Positions 46,394 to 55,596 of a stretch of 64,000 nt of DNA are shown piece by piece. The notes under the pieces were generated by a model. The model ran no database searches and was not told where the DNA came from. It worked only from the letters and a program-made list of their open reading frames with translations. The DNA lies in contig NZ_CP150481.1 of NCBI RefSeq assembly GCF_047922965.1, forward strand, positions 62,001 to 126,000, given 5' to 3'. This stretch comes from Neptunicella plasticusilytica (lineage in GTDB: Bacteria > Pseudomonadota > Gammaproteobacteria > Enterobacterales > Alteromonadaceae). Both the position numbers and the translations under genes were made by a program. How positions within the stretch are numbered: the first letter of the stretch is position 1; the number at the start of each line of letters is the position of its first letter.

Positions 46394-47415
46394 TACCACT
46401 CCAAAATAACTTTACCCGATTGGCCTGAAGCCATGGTTTCGAATCCCTGCTGGAAATCAGCTACCGGCATTTTATGGGTGATGATAGGTGATAAATCCAG
46501 CCCACCCTGGATCAGGCTAGCCATTTTATACCAGGTTTCAAACATTTCACGCCCATAAATGCCTTTAATGACTAGTCCCTTGAAAATAACCTGATTCCAG
46601 TCAATTGCCATATCTCCGGGGGGAATGCCTAACATGGCAATTTTGCCGCCATTGTTCATTTTGGCCAGCATATCATTAAATGCAGAAGGCACACCGGACA
46701 TTTCCAGTCCGATATCAAAGCCTTCGGTCATACCCAGATCCTTCATCACGTTAGTGAGATTGTCTCGGCTGACGTTTACCGCCCGGGATGCGCCCATTTT
46801 TTTGGCCAGATCCAGCCGATAATCATTTACATCCGTTATAACCACATGGCGGGCGCCAACATGGCGGGCGACAGCTGCTGCCATAATGCCAATCGGTCCT
46901 GCTCCGGTAATCAGCACGTCTTCTCCGACTAGATCGAAGGACAGAGCGGTATGTACTGCGTTACCGAAAGGGTCAAAGATTGAGGCCAGGTCATCGCTGA
47001 TATTGTGCGGGATCTTAAAGGCATTAAACGCCGGAATAACCAGATATTCGGCGAAAGCACCCGCCCGATTGACTCCAACTCCTACGGTGTTGCGGCATAA
47101 ATGGCGGCGCCCGGCACGACAGTTACGACAGTGCCCGCAGGTAATGTGACCTTCGCCGGATACCCTGTCACCAACGGCAAATCCGCGAACTTCCTGACCC
47201 ATATCGACTACTTCACCCACATATTCGTGACCCACTACCATGGGTACCGGAATGGTTTTTTGTGACCATTCATCCCAATGGTAAATGTGCATGTCAGTAC
47301 CACAAATGGCAGTTTTACGGATTTTTATTAACAGATCATTATGACCGACTTCTGGCTGTTCAACCTCGGTTAACCATATACCCTTTTCGGCTTTGAGTTT
47401 ACTTAGCGCTTTCAT
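46393..47415 (-). CDS. tdh: L-threonine 3-dehydrogenase
   Basis: A 340-residue zinc-containing medium-chain dehydrogenase oxidising threonine to 2-amino-3-ketobutyrate with NAD+. The catalytic zinc region CGTDMHIYHWDEW (Cys about 38) and GHEYVGEVVD (His-Glu about 63), the structural zinc CGHCRNCRAGRRHLC (about 93-107), and the NAD loop TGAGPIGIMAAAVA (about 170) are all present. It overlaps kbl by 4 nt (ATGA), so the two enzymes of the pathway are translationally coupled. Confidence 0.98.
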   Translation of the reverse strand: MKALSKLKAEKGIWLTEVEQPEVGHNDLLIKIRKTAICGTDMHIYHWDEWSQKTIPVPMVVGHEYVGEVVDMGQEVRGFAVGDRVSGEGHITCGHCRNCRAGRRHLCRNTVGVGVNRAGAFAEYLVIPAFNAFKIPHNISDDLASIFDPFGNAVHTALSFDLVGEDVLITGAGPIGIMAAAVARHVGARHVVITDVNDYRLDLAKKMGASRAVNVSRDNLTNVMKDLGMTEGFDIGLEMSGVPSAFNDMLAKMNNGGKIAMLGIPPGDMAIDWNQVIFKGLVIKGIYGREMFETWYKMASLIQGGLDLSPIITHKMPVADFQQGFETMASGQSGKVILEW

Positions 47416-48608
47416 GCGACGACTCCTAACTCTTTGCCCACTTCAATAAAGGCATCAATAGCACGATCGAGTTGCTCTTTGGTATGAGATGCCGACATTT
47501 GTGTGCGGATGCGGGCTTTATTTTGCGGTACTACCGGAAACGAGAAGCCGACCACATAAATTCCCCGTTGCAACATTTTGTCGGCCATCTGACCGGCCAG
47601 TTTGGCGTCACCCAGCATCACGGGAATAATCGCATGATCGGCACCACCGAGTTCAAAACCGGCATCATTCATGCGTTGACGGAAATAGCCACTGTTTTGC
47701 TGCAATTGTTGACGCAGTTCGTTACCTTGAGCGAGCAGGTCAATCACTTCAATGGAAGCAGACACAATCGCCGGTGCCAGTGAGTTGGAAAACAGATAAG
47801 GGCGTGAGCGTTGACGTAACCAGTCGATCACTTCCTTGCGGGCCGAAGTATAACCGCCAGAAGCTCCGCCCATCGCTTTACCCAGAGTTCCGGTGATAAT
47901 ATCAACGCGATCCATTACGCCACAGTATTCATGACTACCGCGACCATTCTCACCAATAAAGCCGACGGCATGAGAATCATCTACCATGACCAGCGCATCA
48001 TATTTATCGGCCAAATCACAAATGCCTTGCAGATTGGCAATCACGCCATCCATTGAGAAGACACCGTCGGTGGCGATCAGAATATGGCGCGCATCATCTG
48101 CTTTGGCCTGGATTAGCTGCTGTTCCAGTTCCTGCATATTATTATTGGCATAACGATAACGTTTGGCTTTGCATAGGCGCACGCCGTCAATAATACTGGC
48201 ATGATTTAATGCATCGGAAATAATTGCATCCTCGGGGCCCAACAGAGTCTCAAATAATCCGGCATTGGCGTCGAAACAGGAAGAATATAGGATGGTATCT
48301 TGCATGCCCAAAAAAGTACTCAGCTTCTGTTCCAGTGTTTTATGGATATCCTGGGTCCCACAAATAAACCGTACAGAAGCCATGCCGAAACCATGACTGT
48401 CCAGACCTTGTTTGGCGGCGTTAATTAACACCGGATGATTAGCTAGCCCCAAATAGTTATTGGCACAGAAATTTAAAACATGCTCACCTGAATCAATGCC
48501 GATATCAGCCTGTTGCTGGGTAACGATGATACGTTCGTTTTTGTATAAACCCTGCTGTCGGGTGTCGCTGATTTGTTGCTGAATCTGGGAATAAAAATCG
48601 GCTTTCAT
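47412..48608 (-). CDS. kbl: 2-amino-3-ketobutyrate CoA ligase (glycine C-acetyltransferase)
   Basis: A 398-residue PLP enzyme splitting aminoketobutyrate with CoA into glycine and acetyl-CoA. Typical alpha-oxoamine synthase motifs are NFCANNYLGLANHP, MVDDSHAVGFIGENGRGS (PLP Asp/His) and the PLP-Lys in TGTLGKAMGGASGGY (about residue 244). It is first in kbl-tdh-glpE-glpG. A possible -10 (TAGAAT) lies about 40 nt before the start. Confidence 0.97.
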   Translation of the reverse strand: MKADFYSQIQQQISDTRQQGLYKNERIIVTQQQADIGIDSGEHVLNFCANNYLGLANHPVLINAAKQGLDSHGFGMASVRFICGTQDIHKTLEQKLSTFLGMQDTILYSSCFDANAGLFETLLGPEDAIISDALNHASIIDGVRLCKAKRYRYANNNMQELEQQLIQAKADDARHILIATDGVFSMDGVIANLQGICDLADKYDALVMVDDSHAVGFIGENGRGSHEYCGVMDRVDIITGTLGKAMGGASGGYTSARKEVIDWLRQRSRPYLFSNSLAPAIVSASIEVIDLLAQGNELRQQLQQNSGYFRQRMNDAGFELGGADHAIIPVMLGDAKLAGQMADKMLQRGIYVVGFSFPVVPQNKARIRTQMSASHTKEQLDRAIDAFIEVGKELGVVA

Positions 48609-48719
48609 GTTATTTGTCTCGCTGGCAATATTTGCGCGCTATTCTAATGGAATTAAGCGGTAAAGGTAATGATGGCCGAACAGACTGTCCGTCAGGTAAT
48701 TTGTACAACAGGGCCTGAT

Positions 48720-51167
48720 TTATAGCTTGTCCATATTGTTCCAGATACCATTTTTAATTTTCTCAGGTAACAGATCGTACAACTCATACTCCATAATAGG
48801 TTTGGAGATAAAGTAACCTTGGCCAATTTCACACTGCATGTCTTGCAACATTCTGAGTTGGGCGGTCGTTTCAACTCCTTCCGCGACCACTTTCATGCCC
48901 AGCTTTTGTACCATCGCGATAGTGGAAGAGACAATTTGCATATCAGCGCGATTCTCCGTCATCCCGGATACAAAGCTGCGGTCAATTTTAATGATATTAA
49001 CCGGCATTTGTTTCAGGTAAGCAAGTGAAGAATAACCGGTCCCAAAGTCATCAATGGAAAATGTGAATCCTAACTGTTTTAATTGCGCCATAATGCTGAG
49101 TGTAGTGTCAATATCAGCGACCACGGTGCGTTCGGTCAGTTCCAGCTCAATTTGTGATCCGTCGCGATTAAAATCTATTAGTTGCTGCTTGAGAAAGGGT
49201 AATAAATTGGGATCCAGTAATTGCACCGCAGACAGGTTGACCGCAATGCGTTGATTTTTGAAACCTAACTCCTCCATGGTGGACAGAATGGTAAAGGCTC
49301 GCTTGAGTCCCCAGTAACCGAGCTGGATCATGTTTTCCGAGTTTTCCAGTACGGGGATAAATTCATCAGGAGGGATGAGGCCCTTTTGGGGATGACGCCA
49401 ACGAATCAGCGCTTCAAAGCCAACCAGTTTACCGGTACTAATTTCAATTTGAGGTTGTAATGCAAAACAGATTTCATTGTTGTCTATGGCCTCACGCATT
49501 TCATTTTCTATTTGAACGCGGCCGATGACACGTTGATACATTTCGGGGGTGAACAGGCTGTAACGATCGCCACCGAGATCCTTGGATGTATACATCGCCA
49601 TATCGGCCTGACGAATCAGATCCTCAACCTGTTCCTGGGGATTGTCGGTAATAACGATGCCAATACTGGTTGTCACATAAAATCGCTGGCCCACAATATG
49701 TAAAGGTTTGTGAAAGCGCTTCAGAAGTTTGTCTGCAACTTGAGTGACGCCTTGCTGTGATTCCTGATGTTGCAATACCACCACAAATTCATCACCACCG
49801 AAACGGCAAGCAAAATCACTGTCTCTGATAGTTTCTTTTATACGGCGGGCGGCTTCTATCAGAAACGAATCACCAATGTTGTGTCCGTGGCTGTCATTTA
49901 TTTTGCGAAAGTTGTCAAAATCCAGAAACATGACGGCCAGTTGTTTGTTGTTCCGTGCGAGTCCCGCGATAGCTGCCTTAAGCAGGTGATTGAGCATATT
50001 GCGATTGGGAAGACCACATAGCCGGTCGTACATGGCAATATTTTCCAGTTCCCTTGTATTGTGCTCAATTTGGTTATCCAGTGACTCCAGTTCCGTGCTG
50101 AGCAACGTTGCCGATTCCTGCAAATTGTCTATTTCATCGGCAAACAGGTAGCTGCTGATATATTGATGTTGGCGGAATTCACTGTAACGTTTTTCGGCGA
50201 GCAACGGCAAGCTGCGGGTGATGGATAATAAGCGGCGCTGCAAACGTTGGGTGAGTACAAAAAAAGCGATAAAGGATAGACAGATGACAGTAACGGACAC
50301 CCATAAAATTTTAGTTTGAAAGGCGATATGCAGTTGGCTGGACTCGGTGATATCGTGAATAAAAATCAGAAAATGACTGCTCTGAACAGATTTTTCCAGA
50401 GGCAACATATTGATCAGAAAAGCGTGCTGATTGTTTTCTATTCTGATGCCTTGCCGGATCACGTCAGCAACGCTGGTATCGGACTTCATTCGGGTGAATA
50501 AACTGTCAATCAGTTGTTGCTGAGTACTGGCAAGCGGAGGTTGTATTTTCAACGTCTTGGCTGGTGTTTCGGACCATTGGCCTCCTGCCATCTTCAGTAC
50601 TGCCATATCTGCTCCGGTGGCCCGATTTAATGCCGCCAAGGTTTCCTGTAAGGAATTACTGACTGCCAGTACAGCAATTTCACCCTGGTTGAGTAGCAGA
50701 GGAATGGAAAAAAATTGCTCACATACAGGATGGCAGCGAACATTGGCCTGAGAACGCTGCTGTTGGAAGGTTTGCATCACATCGCTAAGCAGTTCCCCGG
50801 GTACTTGCGGGTTTGACGAAAAGTATAACTTTTGCTGGCTGTCGAATAGCCATAGATTATTGATTTGCCAATGTAATTGCAGGAACTCATATTCGTTTCC
50901 TAAAAAAAAAGCACTCGCTTCGATATTATTTCCGTAATTTTTTTGAAAATGAACAAAGGCCTCAAACCAGGATTCAACACGGTTACGCAGTAATTCATCT
51001 ATCACCTGCAGTTGTCTTTGATCCTGATCTCTCAACTGTTTTTGTAAGGCCAAGAAATCCTGATCGTTTTTATTGATCCAACTATTGGTAATAAGCACAC
51101 TGACCAGTAAGAAGAAAGCCGATAACAGTCCTAAAATTTTCCAGGGTAGGCTAAGAAACAGGCGCAT
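48720..51167 (-). CDS. membrane GGDEF-EAL protein (diguanylate cyclase/phosphodiesterase)
   Basis: An 815-residue cyclic-di-GMP enzyme. Membrane segments at about 10-30 and 287-306 bracket a periplasmic sensor domain of about 250 residues that contains a CxxxC pair (RCHPVC, about 145-149). A HAMP-like stretch and short coiled coil follow, then GGDEF (457-461, intact, with an RxxD inhibitory site five residues before it), and EAL (584-586, intact). ELTERT, DDFGTGYSS, KIDRSF and AEGVET of active phosphodiesterases are present. It starts 2 nt after the barrel gene's stop, so coupling is likely. Confidence 0.93.
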   Translation of the reverse strand: MRLFLSLPWKILGLLSAFFLLVSVLITNSWINKNDQDFLALQKQLRDQDQRQLQVIDELLRNRVESWFEAFVHFQKNYGNNIEASAFFLGNEYEFLQLHWQINNLWLFDSQQKLYFSSNPQVPGELLSDVMQTFQQQRSQANVRCHPVCEQFFSIPLLLNQGEIAVLAVSNSLQETLAALNRATGADMAVLKMAGGQWSETPAKTLKIQPPLASTQQQLIDSLFTRMKSDTSVADVIRQGIRIENNQHAFLINMLPLEKSVQSSHFLIFIHDITESSQLHIAFQTKILWVSVTVICLSFIAFFVLTQRLQRRLLSITRSLPLLAEKRYSEFRQHQYISSYLFADEIDNLQESATLLSTELESLDNQIEHNTRELENIAMYDRLCGLPNRNMLNHLLKAAIAGLARNNKQLAVMFLDFDNFRKINDSHGHNIGDSFLIEAARRIKETIRDSDFACRFGGDEFVVVLQHQESQQGVTQVADKLLKRFHKPLHIVGQRFYVTTSIGIVITDNPQEQVEDLIRQADMAMYTSKDLGGDRYSLFTPEMYQRVIGRVQIENEMREAIDNNEICFALQPQIEISTGKLVGFEALIRWRHPQKGLIPPDEFIPVLENSENMIQLGYWGLKRAFTILSTMEELGFKNQRIAVNLSAVQLLDPNLLPFLKQQLIDFNRDGSQIELELTERTVVADIDTTLSIMAQLKQLGFTFSIDDFGTGYSSLAYLKQMPVNIIKIDRSFVSGMTENRADMQIVSSTIAMVQKLGMKVVAEGVETTAQLRMLQDMQCEIGQGYFISKPIMEYELYDLLPEKIKNGIWNNMDKL

Positions 51168-51169
51168 GG

Positions 51170-52357
51170 CTAAAACCAGTACATTAACTGAGCTGCCCAC
51201 ATGTTCCAGTATTCGCCTTTGTTGTTAAGCAAATCAGGAACCAATACAGGAGCCAGACGGCCTCGTCCTTTTACCCGATGAAACTCCAGAGCCAATTTCC
51301 ATTGCTGATCAATATTCCAGGCTCCGCCGAACGTTGCAGTATCCATATAGCCAAAATAATTAGGGATCGCGCCGTTACTTTGTCGCCAGCGCTGTTGTCC
51401 GTTACGGTCATTTTTGTCCAGATCAAAAAGATCCAGACGGACATAAGTGTCCCAGTTTTCATTCAGGTGGTAGGTTGTTTGCAGATAGCCCCCCTGAGAC
51501 TTCGTATCATTATGAAAACCGGGATAAACAATGTCTTCATACTCGACTCGTTCCTGCATGATTTCCGCCACCAGATCCCAGTTCTTTGCACCATATTTTA
51601 AGTTAAAGATCACTCGTTGTACGCTGGCTTTACCGTCTTGTAACATGTCCTGCTGGCCCTGCACGTATTCAAATTCCGAATCGAGCAGGCTGATGCCCAT
51701 TTGAAGATTGGTTTCTTTAGGGCGGAAATAGGCGCTGAGTTTATGATCGAATTTTAAATCCATATCACCATTTGCCTGTTGGCTAAACAGGTTCTGTGTT
51801 TGTGATTTACCTATAGGTGTGTTGCCATAACCCCAATCAATGTCCCATTCACCAATATCGCTGTTAATGCTTGCGCGCAACGCGATGCCGTCGGTGCCCA
51901 GAGCAATATCCCTGAACACATCAAAGTAAATCGATTGGGGTAAAATGATTGAAGGACGGGTATGTGGTACATCCCGGGTGGCAGAATATAACCAGTGATA
52001 ATTTTTGAACCGGCCAATATGAGCATTCAGCTGCCAATCCAGACTGGATACAATTGACCAGTCTAGAAATAGGTAATCCAGCCGCACGCCGTCGGAATAA
52101 CGATTGCCACCGTTCAGGTAAACGGCCTGACCGGATAATCTCAACTTGTTATTAAACTGGTAAGAGCCGTTGATTCCCGCTTCCGTCAGTTCAAAAGAGG
52201 TCTCTCCGTTCTGATTGATAAAATTACTGTTTTTGGCTTGTATAGCCCCTTGGGCAACAAATCCATGCCAATTAAAGTCATCTGCCACTAGATGACTGGA
52301 ATAAATGGCGATCAGGATGGCCAACACAACTTGATAGGTATATTTCATTGCGTTCAC
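51170..52357 (-). CDS. outer-membrane beta-barrel (porin-like) protein
   Basis: A 395-residue predicted outer-membrane protein. A signal peptide (to about residue 25, ending LVADDF) precedes alternating amphipathic strands, for example GINGSYQFNNKLRLSGQAVYL, LDWSIVSSLDWQLNAHIGRF and YLQTTYHLNENWDTYVRLDLFD. The sequence ends in an aromatic C-terminus (AAQLMYWF) as expected for BAM substrates. A GTG start at 52357 overlaps the previous stop (GTGA) with AAGGA upstream; an ATG three codons later is possible. Ligand unknown. It lies between a PstS-like gene and the GGDEF-EAL gene. Confidence 0.82.
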   Translation of the reverse strand: MNAMKYTYQVVLAILIAIYSSHLVADDFNWHGFVAQGAIQAKNSNFINQNGETSFELTEAGINGSYQFNNKLRLSGQAVYLNGGNRYSDGVRLDYLFLDWSIVSSLDWQLNAHIGRFKNYHWLYSATRDVPHTRPSIILPQSIYFDVFRDIALGTDGIALRASINSDIGEWDIDWGYGNTPIGKSQTQNLFSQQANGDMDLKFDHKLSAYFRPKETNLQMGISLLDSEFEYVQGQQDMLQDGKASVQRVIFNLKYGAKNWDLVAEIMQERVEYEDIVYPGFHNDTKSQGGYLQTTYHLNENWDTYVRLDLFDLDKNDRNGQQRWRQSNGAIPNYFGYMDTATFGGAWNIDQQWKLALEFHRVKGRGRLAPVLVPDLLNNKGEYWNMWAAQLMYWF

Positions 52358-52809
52358 TCGTCTTCCTTGACGTTAATTAAATGAATGTTGGACAACTTGT
52401 CCTGTATCGGAAAGTAGCCTATGGAGCCTTGAGTCTGGCTTACTTTATCTTGCATTTCAGTCATATTATCCACTTTAATTGGTCGTTCACCTTGTCCGGA
52501 GTACACCAACTTGTTCCAGAGCCGCTCGAGTTGGTAAGGGAACAGATCCAGAACGGATTTTGAAAAATATTGGTGGTACGGATTGTTGGTGTCTAAGACA
52601 AAAACAGTGATAGGGTCACCATTTGGCCAGCTGTTTTGGCGCATCGTAAAAATTCTGCGTAGCTGTGCAGGAGAAAGTTGTTTGACAGAAACGGAAGAAT
52701 TAACGCCAACATACACCTGTTCAGAAGATTGCGGGTAACCTGCAAAAGGGCGACTTAACAGCAGCATCCCTAATAAAACTATTATCTTCCGTGGTGCCCT
52801 TATCAGCAC
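52354..52809 (-). CDS. small PstS-like periplasmic protein
   Basis: A 151-residue secreted protein resembling one lobe of phosphate-type binding proteins. The signal peptide spans about 1-28. VYVGVNSSVSVKQLSPAQLRRIFTMRQNSWPNGDPITVFVLDTNNPYHQYFSKSVL and WNKLVYSGQGERPIKV match the short PstS-like family, and TQGSIGYFP is the family's late motif. It is much shorter than true PstS (about 320 residues), so it may bind ligand only with a partner. It is first in the three-gene unit with the barrel and the GGDEF-EAL protein. Confidence 0.85.
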   Translation of the reverse strand: MLIRAPRKIIVLLGMLLLSRPFAGYPQSSEQVYVGVNSSVSVKQLSPAQLRRIFTMRQNSWPNGDPITVFVLDTNNPYHQYFSKSVLDLFPYQLERLWNKLVYSGQGERPIKVDNMTEMQDKVSQTQGSIGYFPIQDKLSNIHLINVKEDE

Positions 52810-53138
52810 ATTGATACCTCTTTTTAGTGGTAACTACTTATAATAGTGAGGGTTTGTTTATTTTGCATATTCGCCACTGCTGGCGGCTATTTTTTCTTCC
52901 CACAAGGCAGAAAATGCGCGAATAGTGGTTCTCTTTAAGCGTTTGATAACGCAGTGAGAAGGAAAAATAGCCCCAGCCCTTTGGGTTGAGTCTGAAAATT
53001 CCTCAACAGTGGAAAATATGCAAGATAAACAGACCCTTATGTTTTAGTATTTAGTATAGAAGCTTCATATTATAATGAGCGGGACTACGATGAAACAGTG
53101 AAAATGATGAATGTGCAAAAAATTCAGTTAATGCCCCT
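52810..53138. other. gene-free divergent region before waaA
   Basis: About 330 nt between the divergent PstS-like and waaA genes. I see no gene or tRNA. It should hold both promoters, but no clear -35/-10 pair could be assigned. Confidence 0.5.
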
Positions 53139-54440
53139 ATGCCAGTAAATTTCAAATATACTTTTGCTCGTTGGTTTTATACCTTGTTGATTATTTTGCT
53201 GTTACCCCTGCTAGGCTGGTGGTTGTGGCGCCAAAAATTGGCATCAGGCATCGCCAAAGATAACGAATTCTGGCAGCGTCTCGGTTTAGGAAAGCCCCGT
53301 CAATCTGGTGGCTGGTTATTTCACTGTGCCTCAGTGGGTGAAGTCGTGGCGGCATCGCGCTTAATTAGTGTGCTACTCGAACAACACCCTGAATTATCTA
53401 TTTCAGTGACCACCGCATCGGCTACCGGAGGCCAGCGAGTCAAGCAGCTGTTTGGTGACAAGATCAATCACTATTATTTACCCGTCGATTTACCCTGGGG
53501 CATGGCAAGACTGTTAAAGCAGCTAAAACCGCAAAAGTTAATTATTACCGAGGTTGAGTTGTGGCCTAATTTATTGCACCAGTGCGAACGTAATCATGTT
53601 CCGGTATATATTCTTAACGCCAGAATGACCGATAAAAGTCGGCAAACAATGCTTCGTTTTCGCTGGTTATTCCAGCCGATGATTAATTCGCTGCGTTATG
53701 TCGGTGCACAAGGGCGGCGAGACTATAACAACTACCTGAAAACGGGTATCGACGCGAATAAACTCCATCTAACCGGCAATATTAAATTTGATTTGCAGTT
53801 AAGCGACGCAGATCGTGATCGCAGTCAACAACTCGTCCGACAGTTTAATTTGGCACATCGGCCAATTCTGATTGCGGGGAGCACACATGATCCGGAGGAA
53901 CAAATTATTCTGGACGTCTACCGGCAGCTTAAAGTATCAATAGCGGACTTATTGTTAGTTTTGGTACCTCGTCATCCACAGCGCTTTGAACCTGTTTTTC
54001 AACTGTGCCAACGAGAAGGCTGGAATGTTGCACGAGCTTCATTACAACAACCGAGCAGTGCTGAAAGTGATATATTTTTGGCCGATAGTATGGGGATTCT
54101 GAAGTATTTATATGGTGTTGCCGACGTCGCCTTTATAGGCGGGTCCATTGCGCCGCGAGGCGGGCATAATCCCTTGGAAGCTGCAATTTGGACAGTGCCC
54201 ATATTAATGGGAACAAGCCAGTACAATAACCCGGAAATATGCGCGTTATTGGTACAACAAAACGGCATGAAAGTAATTAATAGTTCAGCTGAACTCGCTG
54301 CTGCTGCTCGTGACTGGCTGCAACGCAGTGACGACCGCCAAGCTTGGGGACAACGCGCTCATCAAGTTGTTATCGACAATAATGGAGCGGTTTCCCGCAG
54401 TTTGGAAATGTTGCGAGATCAGCCTTTGGCCAGCCATTGA
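53139..54440 (+). CDS. waaA: 3-deoxy-D-manno-octulosonic acid (Kdo) transferase
   Basis: A 433-residue WaaA/KdtA that adds Kdo to lipid A precursor. An N-terminal membrane anchor (about 10-28) is followed by the GT-B halves: HCASVGEVVAASRLI (catalytic Glu), ITEVELWPNLLHQC, AGSTHDPEEQ, and GGSIAPRGGHNPLEAAIWTVPILMG. The ribosome-binding site is weak. It overlaps the convergent GT9 gene by 22 nt. With kdkA nearby, it may be monofunctional, adding one Kdo. Confidence 0.95.
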   Translation: MPVNFKYTFARWFYTLLIILLLPLLGWWLWRQKLASGIAKDNEFWQRLGLGKPRQSGGWLFHCASVGEVVAASRLISVLLEQHPELSISVTTASATGGQRVKQLFGDKINHYYLPVDLPWGMARLLKQLKPQKLIITEVELWPNLLHQCERNHVPVYILNARMTDKSRQTMLRFRWLFQPMINSLRYVGAQGRRDYNNYLKTGIDANKLHLTGNIKFDLQLSDADRDRSQQLVRQFNLAHRPILIAGSTHDPEEQIILDVYRQLKVSIADLLLVLVPRHPQRFEPVFQLCQREGWNVARASLQQPSSAESDIFLADSMGILKYLYGVADVAFIGGSIAPRGGHNPLEAAIWTVPILMGTSQYNNPEICALLVQQNGMKVINSSAELAAAARDWLQRSDDRQAWGQRAHQVVIDNNGAVSRSLEMLRDQPLASH

Positions 54441-55447
54441 TCAATTTTGTCGATAACCGCCTCAAGACTGATTTGCGCCATTAGATCTTCACCTTTGGCT
54501 CTGGCACCCCATGGCAACTGCGTCCAGGGTTTGCCCTTTTGTTGTTCAATAACCTGATCATAAACCGATACAATTCGTTGCTGATCTAGGTAAGGGCCGG
54601 TGCGGCGTGGATTACTGTGTGCATACAAACCGATAACCGGGGTACCGGCGGCGGTTGCCATATGAGTCGGGCCTGTGTCCGGTGCTATGACTAGTTGCGC
54701 CTTACCTATTAGGGCATATAACTGTTTAAGGGAAGTTTGACCCACCAGGTTGGCAGCGAAACAGTCAGTGTGAGTCAAAATAGCCTGACTGGTTTGTTGG
54801 TCGAGTTTGCCGGGGCCGCCACATAAAATGACTTTTTTACCTTTACTTACCAGATATTCGGCGGCTTGAGCGTAACGCTCCGGTAACCAGTTACGTTCCG
54901 CTTTACTGGCTGCCGGACTCATAATCACAAACTCTCCGAGTCTGTCGGCTTGTTGCTCGGCCCAGTCTTGATCCTCGTTCGCAACAGGAATGGGCCAAAC
55001 GGGTTGTGTTACTGGTGGTACTTGCAATGCGTCGGCAAACGCCATAAAGCCGTCCAGTACATGGGCGTGTTTTTGTGCAGTAATGCGTTTATTGGTAAAC
55101 AACCAATGCAGTTCTTTACTGCGCTGCCAGTCAAAGCCGATTTTTTGTTTAGCCTTAATCTTTGCCGCAGCCAAATTAGCGCGCAGCGCAACCTGCATCA
55201 CCAGCAAACTGTCAAAGGTTTCGCCCTTGAGATCTTCAGCCAATTTTTGATAGGCCTGACGGCCAAGGCTTTTATCGAATACCACAAAGCGGATGCCGGG
55301 CATATCGCCGACCAGTTGGTACTCAATTTTACCGATAATCCAGGTAAGCTCGATCTGTGGCCAATGCTGCTGAATTCGGGCTACCATGGCAACAGCATGG
55401 CAAACATCACCGATAGCAGAGAGACGTAGAAGGCATATTTTTTTCAC
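54419..55447 (-). CDS. glycosyltransferase family 9, LPS heptosyltransferase-like
   Basis: A 342-residue GT9 enzyme (WaaC/WaaF/RfaQ type). The N-terminus KICLLRLSAIGDVCHAVAMV and the C-terminal donor-binding segment APDTGPTHMATAAGTPVIGLYAHSNPRRTGPY are diagnostic. It probably adds heptose to the inner-core Kdo. Which heptosyltransferase it is cannot be told from the sequence. Convergent with waaA and divergent from kdkA. Confidence 0.88.
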   Translation of the reverse strand: MKKICLLRLSAIGDVCHAVAMVARIQQHWPQIELTWIIGKIEYQLVGDMPGIRFVVFDKSLGRQAYQKLAEDLKGETFDSLLVMQVALRANLAAAKIKAKQKIGFDWQRSKELHWLFTNKRITAQKHAHVLDGFMAFADALQVPPVTQPVWPIPVANEDQDWAEQQADRLGEFVIMSPAASKAERNWLPERYAQAAEYLVSKGKKVILCGGPGKLDQQTSQAILTHTDCFAANLVGQTSLKQLYALIGKAQLVIAPDTGPTHMATAAGTPVIGLYAHSNPRRTGPYLDQQRIVSVYDQVIEQQKGKPWTQLPWGARAKGEDLMAQISLEAVIDKIDQWLAKG

Positions 55448-55596
55448 TAATTTTGCACACTTAAACGGATAAACCGCTGAATATTTTGATGATTTGATTA
55501 CAATGTGAAATCTATCACAAGTTAACCGGTGTGTTTATCTTTCAACTACATGCCTGTCGAGAAATAGATCTTTGTTTAATCGAGACCCGGAATGGT

